The translations under genes and the position numbers were made by a program. From Candidatus Poribacteria bacterium (GTDB taxonomy: Bacteria; Poribacteria; WGA-4E; GCA-2687025): a DNA stretch of 64,000 nt. The stretch's first letter is position 1. Each line of letters opens with the position of its first letter. The notes beneath the pieces were generated by a model that saw nothing but the letters and a program-made list of their open reading frames with translations, had not been told where the DNA came from and did not search any database. Below, piece after piece: positions 1 to 10,000 of the stretch. The DNA is taken from the NCBI GenBank assembly GCA_026004875.1, contig BPJZ01000002.1, positions 1 through 64,000 on the forward strand. The letters run 5' to 3'.

Positions 1-2
1 CC

Positions 3-1541
3 CACTATGCGAAGGTTTTCACCGAGTTCCTGCCCGAAGAGGAGCTGCTGCCGATGGCGGTCGCGATCGGTCGGGTCTTCACCCAGCGCGGCGAGCGGAA
101 GCTTCGGATGAAGGCCCGGATGAAGTTCCTCGTCGAAAAGTTGGGGATCGAGGAGTTCAAACGGCTAGTCTACGAGGAGCGTCAAAAGCTGGAGTACGAT
201 CCGCGCTGGCATGAGTACTTGAACCACCTGCACGACACAGACGAGTCGCCGCTGCTGCCGCCTTCAGGAGCTGCCGCCAGGCCCTTACCCGGAGGGCTTT
301 GAACGCTGGATGCGGGACCAACGTCCGCGGCCAGAAGGACCAGGGCTACGCGATCGTTACGGTCACTCTGCCGTTGGGCGACATCACCTCTGAACAGTTG
401 CGCGCGCTCGCGGCGGTCTGCCGGAAATACATTCGAGATACGATCCGCTTTACGGTCAACCAGAACATCGTGCTCCGGTGGGTTCCCCAAGGGGAGCTGG
501 TCCGCCTTTATCAGGACCCTCCAAGCCCTGGAGCTGGACGCGCCCGGCGGCGACGGCCTCTCCGACGTGGTGGCCTGCCCGGGGACCGACTCCTGCAGGT
601 TGGGGATCGCCGCCTCGCGGGGCCATGGCCGCCGTCCTTCGGGAGAAGCTGGACGGACCGGAATACGACGACCTGCGCCACCTGAGCATCAAGATCAGCG
701 GCTGCCCGAACTCCTGCGGTCAACACCACATCGCCGACATCGGGTTCTTTGGCTCCTCCAAGCGGCACGGGGGACACGTGGCCCCTCACTTCCAGGTGGT
801 GCTGGGTGGACAACAGCAAGAGAACGCGGCCCGTTACGGCCTTGCGATTGGAAAGATTCCGGCCAAGCGGGCGCCAGAGTTCGTCGAGCGGATTCTGGAG
901 CTGTACCGCCGTGAAGCCCGGCCCGGCGAACGGTTCGCGGAGCTGATCGAACCGGCTGGGGAAGGAGCGAATCAAGGAGATCCTCGACGAGTACGTCGAG
1001 CTGCCCGACTTCGAAGAGGACCCCTCGCTCTACATCGATTGGCGACGGACCGACGAGTTCTCCGTTCAGACGGGAAAGGGCGAGTGTGCCGGGGAGCTAG
1101 TAGAGCTGGTCGAGTTCCTCCTGACCGAAGCGGACCGCTTCCTCTACGAGGCCAATCTGTACCACGAAAAGCGGAGCTACCAAGAGGCGATCGAGCTTTC
1201 GCTCCGAGCGATGCTCCGCGCCGCCGAAGCGCTGCTCTCAACGCGGGGTATCCAGCCGGGACGAAAGCCCGAAGCGATCGTCCAGGACTTCAAGACCCAC
1301 TTTGTCGACACCGGGCTCTTCTGGGAGCCCCGGTTTGAGTACCTTCCCAAGTGGCTGACGCGAGACACTAGCGTCGTGGACGAAGAGCAGGCCCACTTTG
1401 CCATTGAGGAGGGGACCCTCTTCGTCGAACAGGCCCATGAGGTCTACAGCGGCATGCAGGTGCGCGAGGCTCAACGGAAGGAACGGCCCGCCCCGCGCTG
1501 CCGCTCGCACCACCCGTCCAGAACCGGCACCGCAGGAGGAG
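3..1541 (+). CDS. Ferredoxin-type nitrite/sulfite reductase with C-terminal HEPN-like domain, 5'-partial, frameshifted
   Basis: Siroheme/4Fe-4S reductase that reduces sulfite or nitrite; which one cannot be told here. The N-terminus lies before the window. The reading frame is continuous only if one base is skipped at about 261, 315, 515, 624, 953 and 1501, every time a single extra base. The four cofactor cysteines are visible in ACPGTDSC (near 578) and GCPNSC (near 703). After the reductase, from about 1080 to 1480, comes a helical region with ADRFLYEANLYHEKRSYQEA, which resembles a HEPN fold. The frame then runs through a Pro/Glu-rich linker into a TusA-like module, so all three parts are probably one polypeptide of about 595 residues in the window. 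The breaks are more likely sequence errors than decay, because the protein sequence stays well conserved between them. Confidence 0.82.
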
Positions 1542-1793
1542 ATGGACGTGACCGAGCAGGCAGAGGAGATCGTCGACAGCCTCGACCTACGAGGCGTCGA
1601 ATGCCCGTTCAACTACGTTCAGACCAAGCTCCGGCTGGAGACGATGGAGCCCGGACAGCTCCTGGAGATCACCATCGACGACGGGGAGCCGATCCGAAAC
1701 GTCCCCCGGAGCTTGAAAAACGACGGCCACGAGATCGTAGACACCAAGAAGATCGGCAAGCACTACCGCTTGCTGATCCGAAAAGGCGCCTGA
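1542..1793 (+). CDS. TusA-like sulfur-carrier module (probably the C-terminal domain of the preceding reductase)
   Basis: TusA-family domain of about 80 residues with the conserved cysteine in LRGVECPFNY and the family's later block PRSLKNDGHEI. The usual CPxP is CPFN here. TusA domains carry persulfide sulfur. The upstream reductase frame has no stop before this module if the extra base at about 1501 is skipped, and the connecting linker PEPAPQEE looks like an interdomain tether, so I favour fusion. The alternative is a separate gene starting at the ATG at 1542, but its AGGAGG lies only about two bases upstream, which is too close for a normal ribosome binding site. A cysteine desulfurase gene lies 2 kb away and could feed such a carrier. 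Confidence 0.75.
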   Translation: MDVTEQAEEIVDSLDLRGVECPFNYVQTKLRLETMEPGQLLEITIDDGEPIRNVPRSLKNDGHEIVDTKKIGKHYRLLIRKGA

Positions 1794-1796
1794 GAG

Positions 1797-1823
1797 GAAG
1801 GGGGCCTTCGCCGGGCCCCCTTC
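1797..1823 (+). terminator. Hairpin terminator after the reductase/TusA gene
   Basis: A perfect 10-bp stem (1797-1806 with 1814-1823) and a 7-base loop lie 3 bases after the stop codon. There is no good T-tract, so this may be a transcript-stabilising or weak terminating hairpin. Confidence 0.6.
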
Positions 1824-1875
1824 CCCGGTTAACGTCCAGCGCTCTGAGACATCAGTTCCAGCGAGAAGGCCGACT

Positions 1876-2445
1876 ATGCCCGAACTGAAACGGATTGACC
1901 TAAAATTTTACGCCCAGAACCCCGAAGCGATCGACTATCCGGCTCTGACCGAGGTGTTCATCCGCTGGTCCAAGGAAGACCCCAACCGCTGGCTGGACAT
2001 CGCCGACTATCTCCACGTGCCTTCGGGGCCGGGGCTCCTGCTGATCGGAAACGACTACCACATCGGTGTGGACAACCACAAAGACCGACCTGGGTTTCTC
2101 TTTAGCCTTCGCGAGCCCCTCGAAGGGCCGACGGAGGAGCGGATCGCCGGAGCGCTCCGGCTTGCGATCCAGATCGGCGCAGACCTGGAGGCCGAGGAGA
2201 CGATCCGGGTACGGTTCGGCGTGGACCCCATCGAGTTCATCGTGAACGACCGGATGTACTTCCCAAACGAACCGGAGGTGTACGCCGCCCTGGAAGGGGC
2301 CATCCGGGAGGGCTTCCGGCAGGTGTTCTCCGAGGTGAGCGTGGAGCGCCACGACGACCCCAAGAAGCGCCTGGGCGCCACGATCCGAACGGGCGACCGC
2401 CGAACACTTAGCCAGGTGCGAGAGGAGATCGGCCAGCGGCTCTAA
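1876..2445 (+). CDS. Conserved protein of unknown function, 189 aa
   Basis: I do not recognise this family. It is a soluble, acidic protein with no signal peptide, membrane segment or cysteine pair. Notable stretches are FIRWSKEDPNRWLDIADYLH near the N-terminus and FGVDPIEFIVNDRMYFPNEP in the middle. The gene follows the reductase/TusA gene by 82 bases, past a hairpin, and ends convergently with the ABC ATPase gene, overlapping it by 4 bases. Clean codon structure over 189 codons and normal composition support a real gene. Position alone hints weakly at a link to sulfur or nitrogen assimilation. Confidence 0.7.
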   Translation: MPELKRIDLKFYAQNPEAIDYPALTEVFIRWSKEDPNRWLDIADYLHVPSGPGLLLIGNDYHIGVDNHKDRPGFLFSLREPLEGPTEERIAGALRLAIQIGADLEAEETIRVRFGVDPIEFIVNDRMYFPNEPEVYAALEGAIREGFRQVFSEVSVERHDDPKKRLGATIRTGDRRTLSQVREEIGQRL

Positions 2446-3524
2446 TCGCTCGCTTCCCAGACGAGCGGGACCACGTCCGCCGGATCAAAGGAGAGAAAGA
2501 CGTTCTGATCCGGCGCGTAGACGGTTCGGCCTGGATTGTAGAGCAGCGCCGTCACTCGAAGCGCGTCGTTCACGGCCAGCTCGTACTCTTCTAGGCTCCC
2601 CAGGTAGGTGGTGCCCAGCACGCGAGCCGGAAACTCGTTCGGCCTCCCCTGTTTTTCGGCGGCCAGGTGAAGCGCTTCAGGGCGCACCGAGAGAAGCACC
2701 CGATCCCCGACCTGAAAGTTCCGCGCCCGAGAGACGAAGACGGTTCCGACCTCTGTTTCTACGGTCAGACCGCCCCCATCCCGATTGAGGACCCTCCCGC
2801 TAAGCAGATTGGTGTCGCCGATAAAGGTAGCCACAAAGGCGCTTGTCGGCTCGGTGTAGACCTCGCGGGGCGTTCCGATCTGGGCGATCCTACCGTCTCG
2901 CATGATGGCCATCCGGGTGGCCAACGAGAGCGCCTCCCGTTGGTCGTGGGTAACGTAGAGGGCCGTTAGCCCGGTCTGTTGATGGATCCGCCGCAACTCC
3001 TGCCGCATTTCGTCGCGAAGGCGGGCGTCCAGGTTGCTGAGCGGCTCGTCCAAGAGCAACACATCCGGTTCGATCACGATGGCGCGGGCCAGGGCCACCC
3101 GCTGCTGCTGGCCGCCGGAGAGCTGGTTCGGCGTTCGATCGGCATAGCGTTCCATCTGAACCGTCTCCAGGGCCTCCATCACTCGACGCTTTCGCTCTGC
3201 AGGGGGCACCTTCCGAAGAGCGAGACCGTACTCCACGTTCTCGTAGACGGTCATATGGGGCCACAGAGCGTAGTTTTGGAAGACCATCCCCGTGTTTCGG
3301 CGATGGGGCGGCACTCCGTGCATCGGACGATCGTCAAAGTAGATCTCCCCCTCCTCCGGTTCGTAGAACCCCGCGACCACCCGCAGGAGCGTCGTCTTTC
3401 CACAGCCGGAGGGTCCTAAAAGAAAGAAGAACTCTCCACGTTCGATCTTCAGGTCTACCTGGGCCACCGCGACGGTCTCTCCAAAACGCTTGGTCACGCC
3501 GCGCAACTGTACCGAAACCGCCAT
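2442..3524 (-). CDS. ABC transporter ATP-binding protein of the MalK/PotA/FbpC type
   Basis: Cytoplasmic ATPase subunit of an importer, 360 residues. Walker A is GPSGCGKTT (about residue 38), the signature is LSGGQQQR, Walker B is [15 protein letters not shown], and the switch histidine is in VTHDQREA. The last third is a TOBE-type regulatory domain (about residues 245-355). This length and architecture fit ATPases of sugar, polyamine or ferric-iron importers; the substrate cannot be read. No permease or binding protein gene adjoins it, so it is an orphan ATPase that probably serves membrane subunits encoded elsewhere. Confidence 0.9.
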   Translation of the reverse strand: MAVSVQLRGVTKRFGETVAVAQVDLKIERGEFFFLLGPSGCGKTTLLRVVAGFYEPEEGEIYFDDRPMHGVPPHRRNTGMVFQNYALWPHMTVYENVEYGLALRKVPPAERKRRVMEALETVQMERYADRTPNQLSGGQQQRVALARAIVIEPDVLLLDEPLSNLDARLRDEMRQELRRIHQQTGLTALYVTHDQREALSLATRMAIMRDGRIAQIGTPREVYTEPTSAFVATFIGDTNLLSGRVLNRDGGGLTVETEVGTVFVSRARNFQVGDRVLLSVRPEALHLAAEKQGRPNEFPARVLGTTYLGSLEEYELAVNDALRVTALLYNPGRTVYAPDQNVFLSFDPADVVPLVWEASD

Positions 3525-3555
3525 CCTACGGCTCCTTTACAGCTCACCGCTCCCT

Positions 3556-3585
3556 ATCCTACAGGTTGGGAGTCGCCTGGAACAA
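3556..3585 (-). promoter_or_regulatory. Sigma-70-type promoter for the ABC ATPase gene
   Basis: On the minus strand TTGTTC (3585-3580) and TAGGAT (3561-3556) are separated by 18 bases, about 30 bases before the start codon. The same TAGGAT -10 occurs before the thioredoxin gene. Confidence 0.45.
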
Positions 3586-3605
3586 GGAGAGGGTCCAAGA
3601 CCGGC

Positions 3606-4811
3606 TCATGAGGCATAGATGTCCAAGCCGCGCCGCTTCATCGCGTAGGCCGGGGAGGAGCGACGGAGGGCGGCCACCTTTTCGGCCAGGTATTCGGCGA
3701 CGTACTCCACTTCTTCGGGCGTGTTCCAGCGGCCAAGACCAAACCGTACTGCCGAATGAGCGGCGCTCTCGTCTAACCCCATCGCCACCAGGACATGGGA
3801 AGCGGTCGTCGAGGCCGAATGGCAGGCCGAACCGGTCGAGAGGGCAACGTCCGGAGCGCTCATCAGAAGCGCCTCCCCCTCCACGAACTCGATCAAGACG
3901 TTGAGATTGTTGTAGAGCCGCTCCGTCGGATGGCCGTTCAGGTGGATCAGGTCAATTCGCTCCTGGAGGCGCCGCCATAGTTGGTCCCGGAGCCCTTGAA
4001 TCCGGGGCTGCTCTTCTTCCCGGAGCTGGGCGCAAAGCTGGGCCGCCGCGCCCAGGCCCACGATTCCCGGCACGTTCAGAGTCCCGCTTCGGAGACCTCG
4101 CTCGTGGCCGCCGCCGTGCAGCAGGGGAACGATCCGTACCCGCGGACGACGCTTGCGCACATAGAGCGCCCCAATCCCTTTAGGGCCGTAAATCTTGTGC
4201 CCCGAAAGGGACATCAGGTCCACGCCTAACCGGTCCACTCGACTATCGTACTTCGCAAAGGCCTGAACGCCGTCGGTATGAAAGAGAACGTCCGCCTCTT
4301 GGGCGATCGCGCCAATTTCGGAGATCGGATTTAGCGTGCCCACCTCGTTGTTGGCCCACATGAGGGTGATCAACGCCGTTCGGGGAGTGATCGCCCGCCG
4401 CACGTCGTCCGGATCTACCCGTCCGTAGCGGTCCACCGGCAGATAGGTAACCGAGAAGCCCTCCGATTCCAACCACTTGCAAGTGTCCAAAACGGAGGAG
4501 TGCTCCGCCTGCGAAGTGATCAGATGATCCTTTCCTCGCTCGCGATAGGCCCAGGCGACGCCTTTGATGGCCAAGTTGTTCGACTCTGTAGCGCCGCTGG
4601 TGAAGATCACCTCGTCCGGCCGACAGCCGAGCACATCGGCCAGCTGCTGGCGGGCCGTCTCGACGGCCTCCTCCGCATGCCAGCCCCACCGATGCGTCCC
4701 GCTGGAGGCGTTTCCAAACTCCTCGGTCAGATAGGGCCGCATCGCCTCCAGGACGCGCGGGTCCAGCGGCGTCGTCGCGTGGTAGTCCATGTAGATCGGC
4801 GTCTTCACCAT
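3606..4811 (-). CDS. iscS: Cysteine desulfurase (IscS/NifS family)
   Basis: PLP enzyme that removes sulfur from L-cysteine as an enzyme-bound persulfide for Fe-S clusters, thiolated tRNA or sulfur carriers. It has 401 residues, a normal length. The N-terminal block is YMDYHATTPLDPRV, the PLP lysine lies in SLSGHKIYGPKG, and the catalytic loop cysteine lies in STGSACHS. I chose the ATG at 4811 because it opens the conserved N-terminus and follows a purine-rich GGGGGAAGG; the frame stays open for 56 more codons upstream without family similarity. No iscU or iscA lies next to it. It faces away from the galactonate dehydratase gene across a 171-base divergent region. Confidence 0.93.
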   Translation of the reverse strand: MVKTPIYMDYHATTPLDPRVLEAMRPYLTEEFGNASSGTHRWGWHAEEAVETARQQLADVLGCRPDEVIFTSGATESNNLAIKGVAWAYRERGKDHLITSQAEHSSVLDTCKWLESEGFSVTYLPVDRYGRVDPDDVRRAITPRTALITLMWANNEVGTLNPISEIGAIAQEADVLFHTDGVQAFAKYDSRVDRLGVDLMSLSGHKIYGPKGIGALYVRKRRPRVRIVPLLHGGGHERGLRSGTLNVPGIVGLGAAAQLCAQLREEEQPRIQGLRDQLWRRLQERIDLIHLNGHPTERLYNNLNVLIEFVEGEALLMSAPDVALSTGSACHSASTTASHVLVAMGLDESAAHSAVRFGLGRWNTPEEVEYVAEYLAEKVAALRRSSPAYAMKRRGLDIYAS

Positions 4812-4833
4812 CGGCCTTCCCCCTACGTCATCA

Positions 4834-4864
4834 ATTATAGGCCCTACTCCGGCAGCGGCTCCAA
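4834..4864 (-). promoter_or_regulatory. Promoter for the cysteine desulfurase gene
   Basis: On the minus strand there is an exact TATAAT (4839-4834), with TTGGAG (4864-4859) 19 bases upstream. It sits 22 bases before the start codon, giving a short leader. Confidence 0.5.
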
Positions 4865-4892
4865 TCGAAACGCTTCGATCGCACAGAGGAAG

Positions 4893-4918
4893 GGCTCCGC
4901 GTCTCAGGAGCCGTTTTT
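4893..4918 (+). terminator. Terminator-like hairpin upstream of the galactonate dehydratase gene
   Basis: A 6-bp stem GGCTCC/GGAGCC (4893-4898 with 4907-4912) is followed by G and five T residues. No plus-strand gene ends here, so it is either an attenuator in the leader of the next gene or chance. Confidence 0.35.
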
Positions 4919-4982
4919 CCCGCGGACGTCCTGAGGCATGATAGAAGAAGACTGAAACCGTTCCGGAGGGAAGATCCAAGCC

Positions 4983-6131
4983 ATGAAGATCGCTCAGCTA
5001 GAACTGTTTCCGGTCCCGCCGCGCTGGCTCTTTTTGAAGATCACCACCGACGAGGGTCTCTCCGGATGGGGGGAACCGATCGTTGAGGGCAAGGCCGCAA
5101 CGGTCGCCGAGGCCGTCCGTGAGATGGCCGACTACCTGATCGGCAAGGACCCGTTCCGGATCGAGGACCACTGGCAGGCGCTGTACCGCGGAGGGTTCTA
5201 CCGAGGCGGACCGGTGCTAACCAGCGCCCTGTCGGGCATCGAACAGGCTCTGTGGGACATCAAAGGGAAGGCGCTCGGCGTGCCGATCTACGAGTTGCTG
5301 GGCGGAGCCGTTCGAGACCGGATGCGCGTCTACGCCTGGATCGGAGGCGACGACCCCAAGGACGTCGCCACAGCGGCCAAGGCTCAGGTACAGGCCGGAT
5401 ATACGGCGATGAAGATGAACGCCGTCGGTCCGATGGAGTGGATCGATTCGCTCAAAAAGGTCCAGGAGGCCGCCGATCGGCTGGCAGCGGCCCGTGAGGC
5501 CGTCGGTCCGGAGGTCGGGATTGCGGTGGACTTCCACGGCCGTGTGCACAAGGGAATGGCCAAAGCCCTCCTCAAGGCCCTGGAGCCGTACGGCCCGTTG
5601 TTCGTTGAGGAACCGGTCCTGCCGGAGAATCTGGAGGCCTTCGCCGAGCTGGCCCGTGCCACCAGCATTCCCATCGCCACCGGTGAGCGGCTGTACACCC
5701 GCTGGGGGTTCAAGGCGCTTCTTGCTGCCGGAGGGGTGGACATCGTCCAACCGGACGTCAGCCACGCCGGAGGGATCTGGGAAACGCGAAAGATCGCCGC
5801 TATGGCCGAGGCCTACGACGTGGCGCTGGCCATCCACTGCCCGCTGGGGCCGATCGCATTGGCCGCCTCGCTGCAGGTAGACTTCTGCTCCCCCAACGCC
5901 TTCATCCAGGAGCAGAGCTTAGGCATCCATTACAACCAAGGCTCCGACCTGCTGGACTATCTCGCCGACCCGACCGTCTTCGCCTATCAGGACGGATACG
6001 TCCAGCGACCCACGGCCCCCGGACTGGGAATTGAGATCAACGAGGAGAAGGTCCGTCAGATGGCCGCCGTCGGCCACCGATGGAGAAACCCCCTCTGGCG
6101 CAACCCCGACGGCTCGGTGACCGAATGGTAA
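4983..6131 (+). CDS. dgoD: D-galactonate dehydratase
   Basis: Enolase-superfamily enzyme (mandelate racemase subgroup) that dehydrates D-galactonate to 2-keto-3-deoxy-D-galactonate. Its 382 residues match the usual length. Many blocks agree with my memory of E. coli DgoD: LFLKITTDEGLSGWGEP, YRGGFYRGGP, ALWDIKGKALG, the metal ligand and histidine in VDFHGRVH, LFVEEPVLPE, IATGERLY, DVSHAGGI, the catalytic histidine in HCPLGPIALAA, and the C-terminal WRNPLWR. Assignment inside this superfamily is usually risky, but the match here is end to end. No dgoK or dgoA adjoins it; the DHDPS-family aldolase at 39484 might use its product. Confidence 0.88.
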   Translation: MKIAQLELFPVPPRWLFLKITTDEGLSGWGEPIVEGKAATVAEAVREMADYLIGKDPFRIEDHWQALYRGGFYRGGPVLTSALSGIEQALWDIKGKALGVPIYELLGGAVRDRMRVYAWIGGDDPKDVATAAKAQVQAGYTAMKMNAVGPMEWIDSLKKVQEAADRLAAAREAVGPEVGIAVDFHGRVHKGMAKALLKALEPYGPLFVEEPVLPENLEAFAELARATSIPIATGERLYTRWGFKALLAAGGVDIVQPDVSHAGGIWETRKIAAMAEAYDVALAIHCPLGPIALAASLQVDFCSPNAFIQEQSLGIHYNQGSDLLDYLADPTVFAYQDGYVQRPTAPGLGIEINEEKVRQMAAVGHRWRNPLWRNPDGSVTEW

Positions 6132-6268
6132 CCGCTCTGCGGCCAGACTCGACAGACCGACCCTTCCTAGACCATAATTTAATCAGGAAGTGAAAACTCC
6201 TCACGCCGAACTGAACAAGGAAGGGATCGGCGTCTCCACAAGGCCGGAGACGTGATGTGCCTCCTTTC

Positions 6269-6298
6269 TTGGAATTCGCTTCGGCGGGGCGGTAGGAT
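6269..6298 (+). promoter_or_regulatory. Promoter for the thioredoxin gene
   Basis: TTGGAA (6269-6274) and TAGGAT (6293-6298) are separated by 18 bases, 36 bases before the start codon. The remaining sequence between the galactonate dehydratase stop and this promoter shows nothing I can name. Confidence 0.45.
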
Positions 6299-6333
6299 TA
6301 AAACGGGTCGAGAAACCAGGTTGGAGGAATCCG

Positions 6334-6663
6334 ATGGCCGAGAACATCGTCGAGACCGGCGAAGCCACTTTTGAACAGGATGTGCTCCAGAGCGATCTTC
6401 CCGTTCTGGTGGACTTCTGGGCGCCCTGGTGCGGTCCCTGCCGAATGGTTGCGCCCATCGTCGAGGAGATCGCCAAGGAGTACCAAGGGAAGCTAAAGGT
6501 CGCCAAGGTCAACGTAGACGATCACCCTACCCTAGCGATGAAGTACGGCATTCGAGGAATTCCGACGCTCCTGTTCTTCAAGAACGGAGCCGTTGCAGAA
6601 CAGGTGATCGGCTACGTGCCCAAGCCGGCGCTGGTTGAGAAGGTTAAGGCGGTCTTGGGCTAA
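6334..6663 (+). CDS. trxA: Thioredoxin
   Basis: Small cytoplasmic dithiol reductase of 109 residues. The active site WCGPC starts at about residue 32 inside [15 protein letters not shown]. The cis-proline is in [14 protein letters not shown], and the central aspartate typical of thioredoxins is in LVDFWA. A GGAGG precedes the ATG. The gene stands alone between its own promoter and a terminator hairpin, as is usual for a housekeeping thioredoxin. Confidence 0.96.
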   Translation: MAENIVETGEATFEQDVLQSDLPVLVDFWAPWCGPCRMVAPIVEEIAKEYQGKLKVAKVNVDDHPTLAMKYGIRGIPTLLFFKNGAVAEQVIGYVPKPALVEKVKAVLG

Positions 6664-6676
6664 AAGCCTGACGACG

Positions 6677-6727
6677 ACAAAGCCTTCTGGTGCGGCCCCT
6701 GGGAGGAGCCTCCGGGGGTCGCTTTGT
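6677..6727 (+). terminator. Terminator after thioredoxin
   Basis: An outer stem ACAAAGC/GCTTTGT (6677-6683 with 6721-6727) encloses a GC-rich inner stem (6692-6706 with about 6709-6720). T-rich sequence follows. The ACAAAG...CTTTGT flanks recur in the terminator at 11135. Confidence 0.6.
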
Positions 6728-6732
6728 GCCCG

Positions 6733-6761
6733 TTTTGATCGAGCAGCGGGTCGGCTATAAT
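6733..6761 (+). promoter_or_regulatory. Promoter for the tautomerase-tricorn-cytochrome run
   Basis: An exact TATAAT lies at 6756-6761, 52 bases before the tautomerase start. The -35 is either TTTTGA (6733-6738, 17-base spacer) or TTGATC (6735-6740, 15-base spacer). Confidence 0.55.
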
Positions 6762-6813
6762 CGCGGTAGCCCAGGGGCTAGAACGCTTTGGAGGAAGAAA
6801 GGAAACCCGGCCA

Positions 6814-7059
6814 ATGCCACACGTGCACGTTTACCTTTATCCTGGCCGGAGCCAGGAGCAGCAGCAACGGGTTACCGAACGGATCGTCGCGGCGATCTCT
6901 GAGGAGATGGGCGTAGCGCCCGAATGGATCAGCGTCGTCTTTGAGGAGGTCACACCGGAGCGATGGGAGAAGGCGGTGGTCCACCCCTACCTACGGGCGG
7001 GACGAGGAGTCCTCATCCACCGTCCTGGCTACCTCACCGAGCAGACGGAGGAGGAATAG
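6814..7059 (+). CDS. 4-oxalocrotonate tautomerase family protein
   Basis: Tautomerase-superfamily protein of 81 residues. The family's catalytic base is proline-1 after removal of the initiator methionine, and this protein begins Met-Pro-His. The body shows the family pattern with YPGRSQEQQQRVTERIVAAI, followed by ISVVFEEVTPERW. The usual assembly is a hexamer; the substrate is unknown. Its stop codon is one base from the start of the tricorn protease gene, so the two are very likely translated together. A functional link between the pair is not established. Confidence 0.85.
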   Translation: MPHVHVYLYPGRSQEQQQRVTERIVAAISEEMGVAPEWISVVFEEVTPERWEKAVVHPYLRAGRGVLIHRPGYLTEQTEEE

Positions 7060-7060
7060 G

Positions 7061-10000
7061 ATGGCCGGCTACTACCGGATGCCGACAATCCACGGCGAGA
7101 CGATCGTATTCGTCTGCGAGGACGACCTATGGGCCGTCTCTGTAGGGGGAGGAGTTCCGCGCCGGCTGACCGCCTCGGTGGGGGCGGTCAAAACGCCCCT
7201 CTTCTCGCCGGACGGTCGTTGGTTGGCCTTCTCTGCCCGAGACGAAGGCCCCTGGGAGGTGTACCTGATGGACGGCCTGGGCGGGGAGCCCCGACGCCTG
7301 ACCTATCAGGGCGCCAACGCTGAAGTGGCCGCCTGGACCCCGGAGGGCGACTCGATCGTCTACTCCTCCAACGCGGCGCAGCCGTTCCCTCACGTGGCCC
7401 AACTCTGGCGGATCGAGGCTCAAGGCGGCGAGCCGATCCTTTATGAGTGGGGCCCCTCCGATCGGATCGCCTTTGGACCCAACGGGGCGTTGGTCCTCGC
7501 TCGGCACGCTCGGCGCGATCCTTCCTGGTGGAAGCGCTACCGGGGCGGCACCGCCGGCCAGCTCTGGATTGATCGGGACGGCTCCCGGAACTTCGTCCGA
7601 CTGACCCCGGCCAACGGAAACTTCACCAGCCCCATGTGGATTGGAGAACGGATCTACTTCCTCTCCGACCACGAGGGAATCGGCAACCTTTACTCCTGTC
7701 TTCCCGACGGCTCCGACCTCCGGCGACACACCCACCACGAGGAGTACTACGCCCGCAACGCGACGACCGACGGCCGACGGATCGTCTATCATGCCGGCGC
7801 CGAAATCTACCTCTACGACGTCGAGACGGACACGAGCCGAAAGGTGGAAATCGAGTACCGCAGCCCAAGGGTCCAGCGGCAGCGGAAGTTCGTCAGCACC
7901 GGCCAATATCTGCAGGAGTACATGCCGCATCCGGACGGCCACGCGTTGGCGCTGACGGTTCGGGGGAAACCGTTTACCTTTGCCAACTGGGAGGGGGCCG
8001 TCGTTCAGCACGGCGTCCCGCAAGGGGTACGCTACCGTTTGACCCAGTGGCTCAACGACGGCAAACGGCTGATCACCGTCTCCGACGCGGACGGCGAGGA
8101 GCGGTTAGAGATCCTCACGGTGGACGGCAGCGAGCCGCCCCGCCGTTTCGCCGAGCTGGACTTCGGCCGCCCGATCGGCCTGGAGGTCTCGCCCGTCGCC
8201 GACGCAATTCTGCTGGCCAACAACCGCATGGAGCTTTGGCACGTCAATCTAGAGACCGGCGAAGCCAAACGGCTGGATCACAGCGAGTATGGGACGATCC
8301 GCGGCGCCTCTTGGTCCCCAGACGGACAGTGGATCGCCTACGGAATTCGCACCGGCGACCACGTCTCCCAGATACGGATTGTGCACGTCGAGTCGGGAGA
8401 GATCCACGAGGTGACCCATCGAGAGTTCTTCGACTTCTCCCCAACCTGGGACCCGGACGGGAACTATCTCTACTTTCTCTCTTATCGCGAGTTCAACCCG
8501 GTTTACGATGCGCTACAGTTTGAACTGAGCTTCCCCCAGGCGATGCGTCCGATGCTGATCACCCTTCGGGCCGACCTCCCCGACCCGTTCGTCCCTCAAC
8601 CGCGACCGCTCCAGGAGAAGCCGGAGAAAAAGAACAACGACGGAGACAAGCAGGCCAAAGAAGAGACCAAATCTCCCGAAGAGGAGCAAAAGGAGACGGA
8701 ACAGGAGGCAAAGGAGAAGAAGCCAAAACCGGTCCGGATTGACTTTGAGGGGATTCGGTGGCGGGTGCGGGCGTTCCCCTATCCGGAGGGGATCTACAGC
8801 CCTCTCTTTGGGCTCTCTGGAAAGGTGATCTTCGCCTCTTACCCCAAACGCCCCAGCTTCCGATCGCCGGGGACCGGCGAGGAGGGACCCCAGGGGACGC
8901 TGCACCTGTACGAGTTTAAGGACCAACGGAAGGAGGTGTTAGTCACCGGCATCTCCGACTTCGAGCTTTCTCGCGATCGGACGACACTGGTCTACCGGGC
9001 TGGGGATCGGCTTCGCGTTATTAAAGCGGGGGAGAAGCCCCCCGAGGACAAGAACGGGGGTTTTACGCGTCGGAGCGGTTGGGTAGACCTGAACCGGGTT
9101 CGCTGCGCCGTCGTCCCAGCGGAGGAGTGGCGCCAGATGTACCGAGAGGCCTGGCGGCTCCAGCGGGAGTACTTCTGGACGCCCGACATGTCCGGCGTGG
9201 ACTGGGAGTTGGTCTATCGGCGGTACTTGCCGCTCCTGGAACGGGTCGCCACGCGGACCGAGTTCTCCGATCTGATGTGGGAGATGCAGGGAGAGCTAGG
9301 AACCTCCCACTGCTACGAGATGGGCGGTGACTACCGACCCGGCCCAAACTACGCGCTGGGCTTCCTGGGTGCCGACCTACGATACGATCCGGAGACGGAC
9401 GCCTACCGAATCGTTCACATCGTCCGGGGGGATCCGTGGAACGAGGAGGCCCACACGCCGTTAGGACGTCCCGGCGTCAACGTCCAAGAGGGCGATCTTC
9501 TCCTAGCGATCAACGGACAACGTCTCTCGCGCGAGCTCCCGCCCGGAGCGGCGCTCCTGAACCTGGCCAATCAGGAGGTCGAGCTGACCGTTCGCTCCGC
9601 CGACGAAGAGAAGCCTCGCACCGTTACCGTCCGGACGCTCCCTGACGAGTACCCGCCTCGCTATCGGGAGTGGGTAGCCCGCAATCGAGAGTACGTGCAT
9701 GAAAAGACCGAAGGACAGGTCGGATACGTCCACATCCCGGACATGGGGCCGCGCGGATTTGCCGAGTTTCATCGAGGCTACCTGGCCGAACTGGACTACC
9801 CCTCACTACTGATCGACGTACGCCACAACCGAGGGGGGCACGTCTCCTCGCTGCTTTTGGAGAAGTTGGCCCGTCGACGGATCGGCTACGATGTGCAGCG
9901 CTGGGGGAAGCCGATCCCCTACCCTTATGAGTCGGTGATGGGTCCGATGGTGGCCCTGACCGATGAGAACGCCGGCTCCGACGGGGACATCTTCTCGCAC

